From Bacilli bacterium (lineage in GTDB: Bacteria; Bacillota_I; Bacilli_A; ML615J-28; CAG-313), in NCBI GenBank assembly GCA_900770645.1, contig CAAGKY010000102.1, positions 1-64,000 of the forward strand: DNA of 64,000 nucleotides, read 5' to 3'. Shown here one piece after another: positions 23,071 to 33,789 of this stretch (positions within the stretch are counted from its first letter, which is position 1; each line of letters opens with the position of its first letter). The notes beneath the pieces are model-generated. The model had not been told where the DNA came from and did not search any database. It worked only from the letters and a program-made list of their open reading frames with translations. The translations under genes were made by a program, and so were the position numbers.

Positions 23071-23823
23071 ATGGCAGAACAACGCATTGATAGGATTCGA
23101 ATTCAGATGAAGCGTGGATCTAGCTTAGATTGGCACAAAGCCAGTGAAGCTACGACTCCATTTATTCCAAAAGAAGGAGAATCCATTTTTTATACTGACA
23201 TGAACATGCTAAAAATTGGTAATGGGACAAGTACTCCAGACCAATTACCTTTTTTAGATGTTGAACATCCAGATGAAACTTTTAAAACTTTTGCAGTGTC
23301 AAATTATGACTGCGATAAATGTACAGAAGCTGGTGTGTATTTAATTTCTGGTGGAACTGATACGCCAGAAAGCTATGTTGGTGGAAATTTACTAGTAATT
23401 CCAAATACTGACTACATCACACAAATGTTATTTGTTCCAGGAAATGCTGCAAACATTCGTGGTACAATGTTCTTTAGATACTACATTAATAAAATTTGGA
23501 CAACTTGGGAACAAATCACAACATCTAAACATGTTCATCAAATTACTTTTACTCCAACTGGAACAATTAGCTCTCCAGATATTATAGTGTCTGTTGAAAC
23601 AGACGATGTAATAGGTAATTTTGTACCTGGATCTGGTAGTGCTAGTTTAGGAGTAGAAATTGATCACAAAAGATTATCTTTTGCGTTACAACATTCTCAT
23701 GTAGCTTCAACTACTAGTACTAAAACAGTTCTTACTGCGGCTACTGCGAGACTTAAGGATGCACCAGTATTTACTGGGACATCTACAACTATTGGCACAA
23801 ATAATGCTATAGAAGAAAAATAA
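23071..23823 (+). CDS. Tail fibre protein with shared N-terminal module (250 aa)
   Basis: Residues 5-70 are the shared module in its clearest form (RIRIQMKRGSSLDWHKAS, EGESIFYTD, LKIGNGTSTPDQLPF), like the N-terminal attachment domain of phage hyaluronidase-type and tropism-determinant fibres. The middle region (YFRYYINKIWTTWEQIT) resembles a pyocin-knob-type segment. Tryptophans are UGG only although the promoter is late-type. Confidence 0.82.
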   Translation: MAEQRIDRIRIQMKRGSSLDWHKASEATTPFIPKEGESIFYTDMNMLKIGNGTSTPDQLPFLDVEHPDETFKTFAVSNYDCDKCTEAGVYLISGGTDTPESYVGGNLLVIPNTDYITQMLFVPGNAANIRGTMFFRYYINKIWTTWEQITTSKHVHQITFTPTGTISSPDIIVSVETDDVIGNFVPGSGSASLGVEIDHKRLSFALQHSHVASTTSTKTVLTAATARLKDAPVFTGTSTTIGTNNAIEEK

Positions 23824-23857
23824 TATTAAAAAAACTAAATAAAGGAGAAACTAATTT

Positions 23858-26047
23858 ATGGCAACCGTTAAAACTGTTATTGATTCGTTATTTTACACCA
23901 ATCCTGCTAATGGTGATGTAACAGAAGCGAACTTTACCTTACCTTTTGGTACATGTGAAACTGCTGCTGCTACTGCAGCTAAAGCTGTAACATGTGCGAA
24001 CTTTGTAGCTTTAGAAACTGGAGCTTCAGTAGTAGTTAAATTTACTTATGCAAATACTGCTTCTTCAGCTACATTAAATGTTAATAGTACAGGTGCTAAA
24101 ACTATTAAAACTTCAGACGGTCAAGCTTTATCTGGATCAAACTTAAGTCCATGAAAAGCTGGCGATATCGTAAATTTTGTTTACGATGGTACTAATTGGC
24201 GTAGTTATGCTGCAATCACTAGAAAAGATTTAGTAGATGCAATTGCACAAAATGACGCATTAACTTACAAAGGAACTATTCCTGTTAGTTCTACTGTAGA
24301 TATTTTCCCAGAAACTTTCCCATTAGCTGTTAATCGTGGTTGAACTTATAAAGTTGCAGCTGCAGGATACTTAGGTTCAGTTAAAGTTGAAGCTGGTGAT
24401 ATGATCATTTTCAATACAGACTGTGATGGAACAAATACTAAAGCAAATTCAACTACATACTTTGATGTAATTCAAGGTAATATGGATATGAAAGCTTTAG
24501 AGGATAAATTCTCAGAAGCTGATCATACTCACTCTTATTCTCATACTCATAAAGTATCTCATACTCCAGCTGGTACAAATGAGAATACTTCTATTACTCC
24601 AAAAGGTAGTGTTGTAAGTACTTTTAGTGGTAATACTGATACATTAACTGGAGCAGTTACAACTAAGTCTGCTGGTGGACATACACATACATTTACTGGT
24701 ACTGCTGCAGAACATGACCATACTTTTGCTGGATCTGCTGCAACAATCTCTGTTAAAGGCACACCTACTGGATCTGTTTCTAGTACTTCAGTGACTCCAG
24801 ATGGAAATATCACTGAAGTTACAGTTGACTCAACTCATACAGCAAACTATACTCCAAAAGGAAGTATAACTGCAAGTTTCTCTGGAACTGAAGCAAGCCA
24901 TAATCACTCATTTACTGGAACAAAAGCAACTTTATCAGTAGATTATACTCCTGAAGGTAACAATGCTGAAGTTACTTTAACTCCAGATGGTGTTAACTCA
25001 GCTGTATCACACTCTCATACATTAGATTTATCTGGTAGTTTTACAGGAATTGCTGCAACGATTACAAGTTCTGAAAAATTTGTTAAGTCTGGTTCTATTG
25101 GAAATGCTGGTGGTCATACTCCTACTGGTACTATCTCAAGTACTACAAATATTCCTAGTGGAAAAACTGCAAACTACACTCCTGCTGGATATGTTCCTCA
25201 AACTAGTATTACTGTAGGATCTAATGATATAGTTTCAGCAGTAACAAGCGTAACACACGGAGCTGGTTCACACGTACACAATCCTGCAACTTTAACAATG
25301 AGTGCTACAAGTAAAAAATTATCTATTACTTTTAGTGGAGGTTCTGGTTCACACTCTGATCCAACTGTATCTACAACTACAGATAACGTAATAGGTACAG
25401 CTACTACTTTCAACCTTCCAAAAACAAATCTTACAGGTACTCCAGCATACTTCACTTTTGCAGGTACAGCTGTAGCTGATCATACTCATACATTTAGTCC
25501 ATCAACCGAAAATGTTTCTGCTAGTTATACTCCTACTGGTTCTGTATCTGTGTCTGGTACTGCATCGTCAGATTCTCATACACATACATTTACAGGAACT
25601 ACTGCTGCGCATACTCATGCATTTACTGGTACTGAAGCTACTTTAAGTACTGAATATACTCCAGCTGGTTCTATTGGAAACAAAGCTATTACTCCTGCAG
25701 GTACAGTTAGTGCATCATTCTCTGGTACTGCAACTCATTTAGACTTTGTTGGTATTGCCGCATCTCATGATCATACATTTACTGGTTCAGAATTTACTTC
25801 TTCTGGTTCTTATACTCCTGCTGGTACAATTGCTAAGACTTCTATTACTCCTGCCGGAACTCTTGACACTCAAGGTAGTCATACTCATGATGCTACATTA
25901 GCTATGGATGGATATACTCCTTCTGGAACAGTTTCAAGTACATTTACAGGAACAGCTGAAGAACATACTCATACATTTACTGGTACTGCTGCAACAATTA
26001 CTACAACTGATCAATCTGCTACTACAACAAGTGCAGCAAATAAATAG
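23858..26047 (+). CDS. His-x-His-rich tail fibre (729 aa, UGA-recoded)
   Basis: UGA at 24152 (NLSPWKAGD) and at about 24341 (NRGWTYK) joins the frames. The N-terminus (FGTCETAAATAAKAVTCANF) is a known phage tail-tip module, repeated in the next gene. Most of the rest is low-complexity repeats of the type TPAGTISKTSITPAGT alternating with HTHTFTGTAA or HDHTFTGSE; I count roughly a dozen HxH motifs. In T4 gp37 HxH pairs coordinate iron inside a trimeric needle, so this may be a long metal-stabilised fibre. Confidence 0.84.
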
Positions 26048-26087
26048 TAAGAACTTAAAATTTAAAAAAATAAATATTTAATTAAAA

Positions 26088-26134
26088 AACTAGCCGTTAC
26101 ATTAATAGTGTTAAGCTATGTGTGACGGCTAGTT
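26088..26134. terminator. Inverted repeat, possible terminator
   Basis: AACTAGCCGT/ACGGCTAGTT, 10 bp, with a 27-nt loop. The downstream T run is weak, so function as terminator is uncertain. Confidence 0.5.
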
Positions 26135-26158
26135 ATCTTTAAATTTTCTAATTTAAAA

Positions 26159-26170
26159 TTGTATAATATT
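26159..26170 (+). promoter_or_regulatory. Early-type promoter E6 inside the late block
   Basis: TTGTATAATATT before a UGA-containing fibre gene; second exception to the promoter/recoding rule. Confidence 0.5.
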
Positions 26171-26212
26171 AAAAATAAACATTTTGACAATGAGAAAGGA
26201 GATTTCTTTTAA

Positions 26213-28189
26213 ATGGCAAATAAAGTAATTGATTCCATGACATATGGAAGCGATACGTATACGATTTCGACGCCTTATGGAACCTGCTCGACTGCTGCAG
26301 CAACAGCAGCTAAAACTGTAACATGTGCTAACTTCGTAGCATTAGAGACTGGAGCAAAAGTTACAGTACTTTTTACTTATGCTAACTCAGTTGCAAATCC
26401 TACTTTAAACGTAAATAGTACAGGTGCGAAATATATTTTATATAGAAATACTAAATTAGATACTTCAGCAGAATATTGAAAAGCAAATGATACACTTACT
26501 TTTGTATATGATTCTACTTGAAGTTCTAATACTGGTGCTTGAAGATTAGAAGGTCATTTAGATACTGATACAAATACTAACACAACTTATTCAGTAACTA
26601 CTGGTGACAATAATGGTCAAATTAAAGTTGCACCTAGCGGTGGAACTGCTTATAATGTGAATGTTAAAGGGTTAGGATCATCTGCTTTTGTACCTACTTA
26701 TAAGGCAGCTGAATGCACATCTTACTCTTCAGATGATGGTAACTGTACACCTGCAGCTGTAAATAAAGCGATTACTCAAGGAATTTTTCCAGCTAACTCT
26801 ACTGCTTATGGTACAATTAAAGTATCTTCTGTTAATTCTTCTGCAGTTACAGTAAATAATGAATCTTCAACTGCTGGAAGATATTATCCAATAGAATTAA
26901 ATAGTGATGGAAAAGCTATTGTAAATGTTCCTTGGACAGATACTGACAATGATACAACATACTCAGCTGGAACTGGACTAACTAAAACTTCAACTACTTT
27001 TAAAGCAAACTTAAGAAGTGAGACAAAATTAACTAATGATTCTGCTGCAGCTACTGAAGTTGCTAATAGAGTTTATCCAGTAGCGGTAGATAAATCAGGG
27101 TACTTATCAGTAAACGTTCCTTGGGTAGATACTAATACTCACGACGGTAATGATAATCAAAAAGTTAGTGCTGGAACTACAACTTTTGGTATAAATGATA
27201 CTGTTAAGTTTGTTGCTGGTAGCAATGTTACGATTACGCCTGATGCAACAAATAAAACAATTACAATTAGTTCAACTGATACTAATACGGACACTAACAC
27301 ATCTCATGATCACACTGCGGGCACAGGATTAATTATTAGTGGTAGTGGTGGAACATCTGGTACGACAACATATTCAGCAAATCTTAACAGTACAACATCT
27401 TTAGGAACTATTGGAACCACATCTAAGCTTTATGCTGTTGGTGTAGATGCTAATGGTAAATTATGTGTAAACGTTCCTTGGACAGATACTAATACTGATA
27501 CTAATACTCATTACACAACAGGTTTATATGTTGGAGCTAGTAATGCAAAATCTAATGCAGCTACTTCTAATGGTGGAACATACTTAAAACTGTATGACGA
27601 CAGTACAAAACGTGCTGAATTTAAAATTACTGGGTCTGGTGCGACTACAGTAACTTCTGATTCAAGTGGTAATATTACTATTAGCTCAACAGATACAAAC
27701 ACAGATACTGGAGCTACTAGTGTAGAAGTTACTGGGTCAGGTAATGCAGTAACTGCTGCTTCTTATGATGCGTCTTCTAGAAAAATAACTCTAACAAAAG
27801 GCACTACTTTTTTAACTTCACATCAAACAATGTATTATAGACCTATTCGAGTGAATGGTACTCAAATTTTAGCTAATACTTCAAGTACAGCTTTAAACTT
27901 AAAAGCTGGAACAAACGTGTCTATTAGTAATTCTAGTGGAACAGTGACAATTAGTGCAACTGATACTAATACATGGCGTGGTATCCAAGATAACTTGACT
28001 AGTACATCTACTACTGAGTCATTAAGTGCAAATCAAGGTAAAGTATTAAAAGGATTAATCGACGGAAAATCAGACTCTGGTCATACTCACACTTCAGTTA
28101 ATGGTTATACTATTACTGTTTTATCTCAATCTTCTTGAAATAGTCTTTCTTCTAAATCGTCTTCGACAATATATTTTATAACTGCATAG
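26213..28189 (+). CDS. Tail fibre/tip protein (658 aa, UGA-recoded)
   Basis: Opens with the same FGTC..TAAATAAK.VTCANF module as the gene at 23858, then Ser/Thr/Asn-rich beta-repeats containing NVPWTDTDNDT and VPWVDTNTHDG units. UGA codons at 26477, about 26519, 26540 and 28136 are needed to make the whole protein; UGG encodes the Trp in the NVPW repeats. The C-terminus ends WNSLSSKSSSTIYFITA, a tail-fibre end type. AAAGGAGA precedes ATG. Confidence 0.82.
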
Positions 28190-28199
28190 GTGAATAAAT

Positions 28200-29441
28200 A
28201 TGGCAGTAAAAAAAATATATAAAGGATCGAGTGTAATAAATAACCTATCTGTTGGAAGCACAGAAGTTAAAAAAGTAGTTGTTATAAATAGTAGTGGTAC
28301 TTCTAATACTGTTTATGAAAAAGATTTTGATACATACATTACTGTCGTAACTCCTGCTGGGACAGTTATAAACAAACAAATGGTGACAGCTGGCACAAGT
28401 CTTACAACGTCTACTCTTCTTGGTAAAGTACTATCTTATAAATCTTCTGAATATACATCTAATAATCTATACTATTATGATGTACCATGCGATATAACTG
28501 TTACACTCTACGATGAAAATAATCAAGTAATTAGGAATATTTTTACTACCGCTGACGATTTCTATGATGATTTAGCTTCTTATAATTGTGCTACTTCTGG
28601 AACATATTATCATATAAAAGCTGAAGTAGAATCTACTTCAAAAGTCGCAGTTATGCTTAATATTGATGTTTATTATTATATGTCTTTTGCGCTTTCTGGA
28701 CTAGTTTTTACTAAAAGTTATCATAAAGGCTCGACATATTCTCAAATTATTAATGATTCAGGAAGACCTTCGAGTGAAGTTGTCACTACTGGTGGCTGAA
28801 AATATTCTTATTATTATCATCATTTAAGATATGACGACGATACGTCATCTACTATTAGCTCTTCAGATCGTATTTTGTCTAGTAGAGCTGTTGAGTATTA
28901 TTATGCGTATGATCTAGAACAAGTTGACACTAGCGCAGATGGCGCACCGACTTATTCTGGAGTATTCTTAAAGGCAAGTGATGGAACGTGGCAAACAGTT
29001 TTCTCTTGTAGCGGAAACTCTTACGGCGCTATTTATGGAACAGTTAATGCGTCTGGATCAGACGGTGCTTATAGTGGATATACTTATTCTCTTTTGCTGA
29101 AATTCTGAATTGTAACTCCGCCTGGGACAAGTGAAGGTAAAGGATGAAAAGTTACAGTATATAGTAATAGACAATATATAACTAGTGATGTAACTGCTTT
29201 TGATACTTCAAGCGGCTTTATTTTTCCTGGAGTAAACTCAAGAGGTACAGGATTTAATAATGTTCGTTTAGGAACATACCAACAAGGTTCTCACAATCTT
29301 GGAACAGGGTGATTAAAATTAAAAGCTGCTGGAACAGATATTGTTGGAAGTCTTGGTGTTGAAAATCAAGAACTTACTAATAACTGTACTATTTATTGAG
29401 ATGCTAACAACAGTAATTCATCTTCTGGAGGAGGAGACTAA
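28200..29441 (+). CDS. Late virion protein (413 aa, UGA-recoded)
   Basis: UGA codons at 28797 (GGWKYSYYY), 29106 (LKFWIVTP) and further on join three frames. Beta-rich, Ser/Thr/Tyr-rich, Gly-rich C-terminus; probably a fibre or tail-tip protein by position. Its stop TAA shares a base with the ATG of the next gene (TAATG at 29439), so translation is coupled. Confidence 0.75.
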
Positions 29442-30997
29442 TGAAAAAAAATTATTTATACGATCTTGTGAAAGATGCAAAAAGCAATATATTAAATCAT
29501 TTTGAAGTATTAAAAAATCAGTATCCAAATATTTTAAATTTTAATTCTTTTAATGAGTTGCTAGAGAGAGTAAAATCTAAAGAACTATTAGATGCAATTA
29601 AAAAATTAATTTCTAATTTTTCTTTTGACGAAAATACAAAAAATATTTTGTTAAATCGTCTTGATGATACTGAAGATAGAGATCCTATTGTTATTGGGAT
29701 CACTGGAACTGTGGGAAAAACTTCAATTGCTTATTTACTTAGCGAATATTTTAAAGCGTATGGAAAGAAGGTAACTCTTCTTTCTAGCGCTGAAATAGAT
29801 AATCCAATACTTTCTATTTCAAAAAATTTTCCAATTGACGTTCCAATTACATCTTTAGATTTTTTAAAATACTTCATAAAGGAAAGTTTAAATTATAATA
29901 GTGATATAATTATTATTGAAGTATCTGAAGAAGCTCTTAAAGACGGCAGAGTTGATGGTATACCTTTTGATATTAAGATTTTATCACATTTTTGGTCTAC
30001 ATGGTTATTTCCTGACACTTCTGAAGAGAATTATTTTCAAAACAAGAGTAAGTTTTTTGAAAAAGAAGATGACGTAATGTATTTTATTAATAATAATGCG
30101 AAAATGGTTCGTAGATTTATTGATAAAGTTAAAAATTATAAACTATTTGGTGCAAGAGTAAATAGTCAAGATATTAAGAATGAAGATACTAATTATATCG
30201 AAGAGCATTTATTTCAAAGTATAAAAAATCAAGCATATGTTATAAAAGGAGAAAAAGGTTCTTATACTTTAAAGAGTAAAAATATGTTTGGTACTCATCA
30301 TATGGTTAACTTAACTTGTATTGTTGGAGTACTAGAATATTTAAATATGTTAGATACAGATATTTTAAGCCAAGTTCTTTGCTCAACAAAAGTTCCAGGT
30401 AGAGAAGTAATTACTGCAGGTGATAGAACATTTATTGTAACACTTAATTATTTAAATGAAATTAATTTTATTCGTGAATATTTAGCTAAAGAATATTTTG
30501 AAGAAAATGCATTAGGTGAGTCTTTGTTTAACGAGAAATTTAATTGTGAGATAAATAATATAGTATTACTTGACGGTATAGAAGGATTTTCTCCAAATTG
30601 AAAAACTAGAAGTGGAAAACCTTTGACTGAAGAATTATTTAGATCTATTAAAGAGAGAACAAAGAGTGATTATAAGAGATGGAAGTCATTAGGTTTTGAT
30701 GGATTATCTAAAATTTATTTAACTCCAAATAATCCAGGTCATGCAGACCCAGAAGAACTTGTTGAATATCTTCGTGAATTATACGAACCATCGCAAAAAC
30801 CGATTACTACTATTTCTGATAGACGAAAAGCTCTTCAACAAGTTGTATTTGACTCTGAACCTGGTGATATTATTTTTATCTCTGGTAGAGGTAATTTCCA
30901 ATATTATGAGTTAAAAGATGAGACTTTATTCTTTACAGATAGTGCGATAATTACAGATACAATAAAGAATTTACCTTGAAGTAAAGATTTAGCATAA
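29441..30997 (+). CDS. Mur ligase-family protein, MurE-like (518 aa, UGA-recoded)
   Basis: Residues about 83-100 read IGITGTVGKTSIAYLLSEYF, the ATP-binding GTxGKTS loop of Mur ligases. The central domain has GTHHMVNLTCIVGVLEYL, and the C-terminal domain has KVPGREV, TISDRRKAL and GDIIFISGRGN, matching the usual MurE order. UGA at 30599 and 30977 is Trp. Mur ligases add amino acids to UDP-muramyl peptides; here it lies directly after fibre genes, so it could alter host wall precursors or modify a virion component. The YAH motif near the active site is replaced by LNYLN, so activity is uncertain. Confidence 0.8.
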
Positions 30998-31007
30998 TAA
31001 AATAATC

Positions 31008-31041
31008 AATAAAGCAACTATTATAGGTTGCTTTATTTTTT
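31008..31041 (+). terminator. Intrinsic terminator
   Basis: AATAAAGCAAC/GTTGCTTTATT stem followed by TTTT; ends the fibre/MurE-like block. Confidence 0.88.
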
Positions 31042-31052
31042 ACGAAAAAATA

Positions 31053-31070
31053 TTGTATAATATAATATAA
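31053..31070 (+). promoter_or_regulatory. Early-type promoter E7
   Basis: TTGTATAATATAATATAA, before a structured RNA leader. Confidence 0.72.
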
Positions 31071-31074
31071 ATAC

Positions 31075-31240
31075 TAGTGTGTCATATCGGTGCGATTAAA
31101 GTATAGAGACTTGTGTAAAGAGTAGATATGAGAAACACTTGGTTAACTGGATACTTTACACAATAACTATTGATCAGGTTATTTAATCCCAGAGCTAAGT
31201 GGTTAGCGGTTTGCTAGTTTTCCCGCTAGATTTTTAAATA
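31075..31240 (+). ncRNA. Structured RNA or switch-like leader before HAD gene
   Basis: No gene fits here. Several strong pairings are visible: ACTAG (31075) with CTAGT (31214), GATTAAA (31094-31100) with TTTAATC (31182-31188), and two mutually exclusive helices, AAAGTAT (31098-31104) with ATACTTT (31151-31157) versus TTGTGTAAAG (31111-31120) with CTTTACACAA (31154-31163). The exclusive pairs look like a switch. It could be a leader of the HAD gene or a separate small RNA. Confidence 0.6.
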
Positions 31241-31260
31241 AAAGAGAGGTGATGATTACT

Positions 31261-31764
31261 ATGTCTAATTATATTTTTCTAGACATAGACGGCGTAATGA
31301 ATAATCGTCGAGACTGGATGTCTAAAGTAGACAACAAGACAGAACAATTTCATAGCCATAGAATGTTTTGTGACGAAGCTTGGCAACTATTGAGTGATGT
31401 TTGTCAAAAAACAAATGCAAAAATCATTTTATCATCATCTTGGCGCTTAGGACTTACTTATGATGAAAATGATAAGGTTATAGCTAGAGACCATACTTGT
31501 CATTTATCTACAAAACTAATTGAATATTTTGATAAATATGATATTAAATTAGTTGGCATTACTGTTAATAATTGGTCTGAACGTGGACAACAGATAATGA
31601 AATATGTTATGGATCATCTTGAAATAGAAGATGATTTTGTAGTAATAGATGATGAATCTTTTGATATCAGAGAATATGTTTCTGAAGATCAGTTTATAAA
31701 AACAGAATTTGAAACTGGATTGCTTCCAGAACATTGTGAAAAAATCATTAAATATTTTAATTAG
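31261..31764 (+). CDS. HAD-superfamily phosphatase-like protein
   Basis: Residues 4-13 read IFLDIDGVMN, the DxDG nucleophile motif of HAD hydrolases; ILSSSWR carries the Ser/Thr motif II position and VVIDDESFD the acidic motif. HAD proteins of this size act as nucleotide or polynucleotide 3'-phosphatases in phages, so a repair role is plausible but not shown. Start 31261 is chosen because GAGAGGTG sits nine bases upstream; ATGs at 31249 and 31252 overlap that site. Confidence 0.8.
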   Translation: MSNYIFLDIDGVMNNRRDWMSKVDNKTEQFHSHRMFCDEAWQLLSDVCQKTNAKIILSSSWRLGLTYDENDKVIARDHTCHLSTKLIEYFDKYDIKLVGITVNNWSERGQQIMKYVMDHLEIEDDFVVIDDESFDIREYVSEDQFIKTEFETGLLPEHCEKIIKYFN

Positions 31765-31771
31765 AGGTTCG

Positions 31772-31798
31772 AAAAACGTTTATTTTAAACGTTTTTTT
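31772..31798 (+). terminator. Intrinsic terminator
   Basis: AAAAACGTTT/AAACGTTTTT stem followed by T residues. Confidence 0.85.
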
Positions 31799-31894
31799 AT
31801 TTTATATATCTTTTATTACCTTTTTTCAAAAGTTTATTTGGGATTAATTTTGAAGCTCTATTATTAATATTTAAATTAACTTTATGAATTATTT

Positions 31895-31912
31895 TTTGCT
31901 AAATTATATGAT
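31895..31912 (+). promoter_or_regulatory. Late-type promoter L4
   Basis: TTTGCTAAATTATATGAT, 32 bp before the baseplate-type gene. Confidence 0.65.
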
Positions 31913-31943
31913 ATTAAAGTACGTTCACAAGAGGAGAAACGTT

Positions 31944-32357
31944 ATGGCTAAAAATATAATAAGAATGAATCGTGGCGACACTTTTCCGTTTACCGCAATT
32001 GTAGAAGATCCTAAAAATCTTAATTCGTTTTATAAATTAACTAACACAGATATTTTATATTTTGCAATTCTTCCACCTCACAGTCGATTTGAAGACGCAG
32101 AAAAAGATGGTGGAATAATTCGATATTTCTTAGCTGAAGATCAAAAAGATTCTGGATCTTTTGAGATAGTTTTAAACGCTAAAGATACTAAAGATTTACA
32201 CCCTGGAGTTTATTATTATTGCTTAAAGTTACAAAAATTGCCTGCAGAAGAGTACGGAGAATCGTTTAAAAATAATTTAGAAAATATTGTTGGTAATTTT
32301 GAATTAGGAGAAATTCAAACAGTGGTTAAACGAACTAAATTTGTCATTAATGAATAA
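31944..32357 (+). CDS. Baseplate/upper-fibre-like late protein (137 aa)
   Basis: RGDTFPFTAIVEDP followed by ILYFAILPP and LHPGVYYYCLKL is the pattern of BppU-type N-terminal beta-sandwich domains in Gram-positive phage baseplates. No Trp codon. ATG at 31944 follows GAGGAGA; upstream in-frame starts would overlap the late promoter. Confidence 0.65.
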   Translation: MAKNIIRMNRGDTFPFTAIVEDPKNLNSFYKLTNTDILYFAILPPHSRFEDAEKDGGIIRYFLAEDQKDSGSFEIVLNAKDTKDLHPGVYYYCLKLQKLPAEEYGESFKNNLENIVGNFELGEIQTVVKRTKFVINE

Positions 32358-32377
32358 TCTTTAGGAGGAATAGATTA

Positions 32378-33307
32378 ATGATTAGAGGAAACGTTAAAAA
32401 TAATGACATTACGACTGTTATTGGTCAAATTTCTCAAGCTGAACCTATTACGGCAGAAATAGGTAGAGGCGATCATAGTGAGCTTCTAAATAGAGATTTA
32501 CCAAATCAGCATAGTATTGAAGCAATTTTTGGATTACGAGAAATTATTACAGAACTAAAGCAAAGTAATAGTGAACTAAGAGAGTATTTATCTGGAGAAA
32601 CTTCATATACTTTAGAAAGTATTAAGAATTTTAATTCTATATTAGCAGATATAGACAAAAAATTAGTTAATGAGATTTCTAGAGCGATCTTAGCTGATGA
32701 ATCAAACGAAAATAAGACATTAATACTTGAAAGAAATCTTTCAGAAATTCAGAAGACATTGTCAGCTAAAATCTCTGAAGAGAGACAAAGTATAAGTTTA
32801 TTATTAGATGAATTAGAAACAAAGTATAAGACTGCAGACAAAGATTTAGAGTCAGAAATTAATACTCTGCAAAATCGTGATGATCAAATGTCTGACGAAA
32901 TAGGAATCTTACAAAATAAGTTAACTCTGACAATTGATGACTTGAATAAAAAAGAAGAATATTTAAAGTCACTAAATGATGCATTAAGCACTCGTGTAAC
33001 TGTTTTGCACAAAGCAATTGAGATAGAGACTAGAAAATTTGAAGAAAAAGATTCTATTTTATTAGAAACTATTAATAGTGAGACTGAACGAGCTATTTTA
33101 GCAGAAAGTGATTTACAAAAGACTTTGCAAGAAGAAGTAGCTAGAGCAACCGCACAAGAGTCTTCTTTACAAACAAATTTTACTTCTGATTTAAGAAGAT
33201 TAGAAACTAATGTTCAAAACAAGCTTGACGCTAAAGCAGATCTAAAAAATGGTAAATTATTAGAAGAGCAAGTGCCATTCTTAAATGTTGTCTGTACACT
33301 AGAGTAA
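32378..33307 (+). CDS. Coiled-coil late structural protein (309 aa)
   Basis: An N-terminal globular segment of about 50 residues (RGDHSELLNRDLPNQHSIEA is a common fibre-attachment motif) is followed by a long heptad coiled coil to near the end. GGAGG precedes ATG. Co-transcribed with the baseplate-like gene; probably its partner fibre. No Trp. Confidence 0.75.
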   Translation: MIRGNVKNNDITTVIGQISQAEPITAEIGRGDHSELLNRDLPNQHSIEAIFGLREIITELKQSNSELREYLSGETSYTLESIKNFNSILADIDKKLVNEISRAILADESNENKTLILERNLSEIQKTLSAKISEERQSISLLLDELETKYKTADKDLESEINTLQNRDDQMSDEIGILQNKLTLTIDDLNKKEEYLKSLNDALSTRVTVLHKAIEIETRKFEEKDSILLETINSETERAILAESDLQKTLQEEVARATAQESSLQTNFTSDLRRLETNVQNKLDAKADLKNGKLLEEQVPFLNVVCTLE

Positions 33308-33340
33308 AAAAGATACTAGTATAACTAGTATCTTTTTATT
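33306..33340 (+). terminator. Intrinsic terminator
   Basis: AAAAAGATACTAG/CTAGTATCTTTTT, 13 bp, with T run; end of the late block. Confidence 0.9.
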
Positions 33341-33365
33341 TTTTTAAAAAATAGTTTAAAAAACA

Positions 33366-33383
33366 TTGTATTATATTATGTAA
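33366..33383 (+). promoter_or_regulatory. Early-type promoter E8
   Basis: TTGTATTATATTATGTAA before the MazG-like gene. Confidence 0.72.
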
Positions 33384-33408
33384 AAAAATTTAAAAGGAGA
33401 TTATAAAA

Positions 33409-33744
33409 ATGTTTAAATTAATTAGAGATAATGTTCCTTCTATTATGAAGAAAGAAGATAAGGTTTGTAATTATGCAGCTGTTCAAAATGATGAATTGTA
33501 TTTTGAACTATTACGTGGAAAATTAATTGAAGAAGTTAATGAATTTTTAAATAATGGAGCAGTTGAAGAGCTAGTCGATATTGTGACAGTTGTTAAAGCA
33601 ATATGTACAGCTTTAGGTATTAATGAGAAATCTTTTGAAGAGTTTTATAATGATAAACTTGAAAAACAAGGTAGCTTTGATAATAAGTATATGATCTTCT
33701 TACCAGATCAACCTCAAGTACTACCTGAAGAAGATAATAAATAA
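33409..33744 (+). CDS. MazG-like/phosphoribosyl-ATP pyrophosphohydrolase-like protein
   Basis: 111 residues starting KLIRDNVPSIM, then LRGKLIEEVNEFL and AVEELVDIVTVVKAI, the helical EExxE...ExxD arrangement of all-alpha NTP pyrophosphohydrolases. Known relatives hydrolyse (d)NTPs or ppGpp-type signals; a role in keeping infected-cell nucleotide pools is inferred. GGAGA precedes ATG. Confidence 0.82.
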   Translation: MFKLIRDNVPSIMKKEDKVCNYAAVQNDELYFELLRGKLIEEVNEFLNNGAVEELVDIVTVVKAICTALGINEKSFEEFYNDKLEKQGSFDNKYMIFLPDQPQVLPEEDNK

Positions 33745-33789
33745 GATATTATAAGAGAAATATAAAGAAGAAAGGAATTAAACTAAAAT

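Noticed and set aside
24559..25455. Minus-strand frames opposite the His-rich fibre
   Set aside because: Artefacts of the repeat; no start signals.
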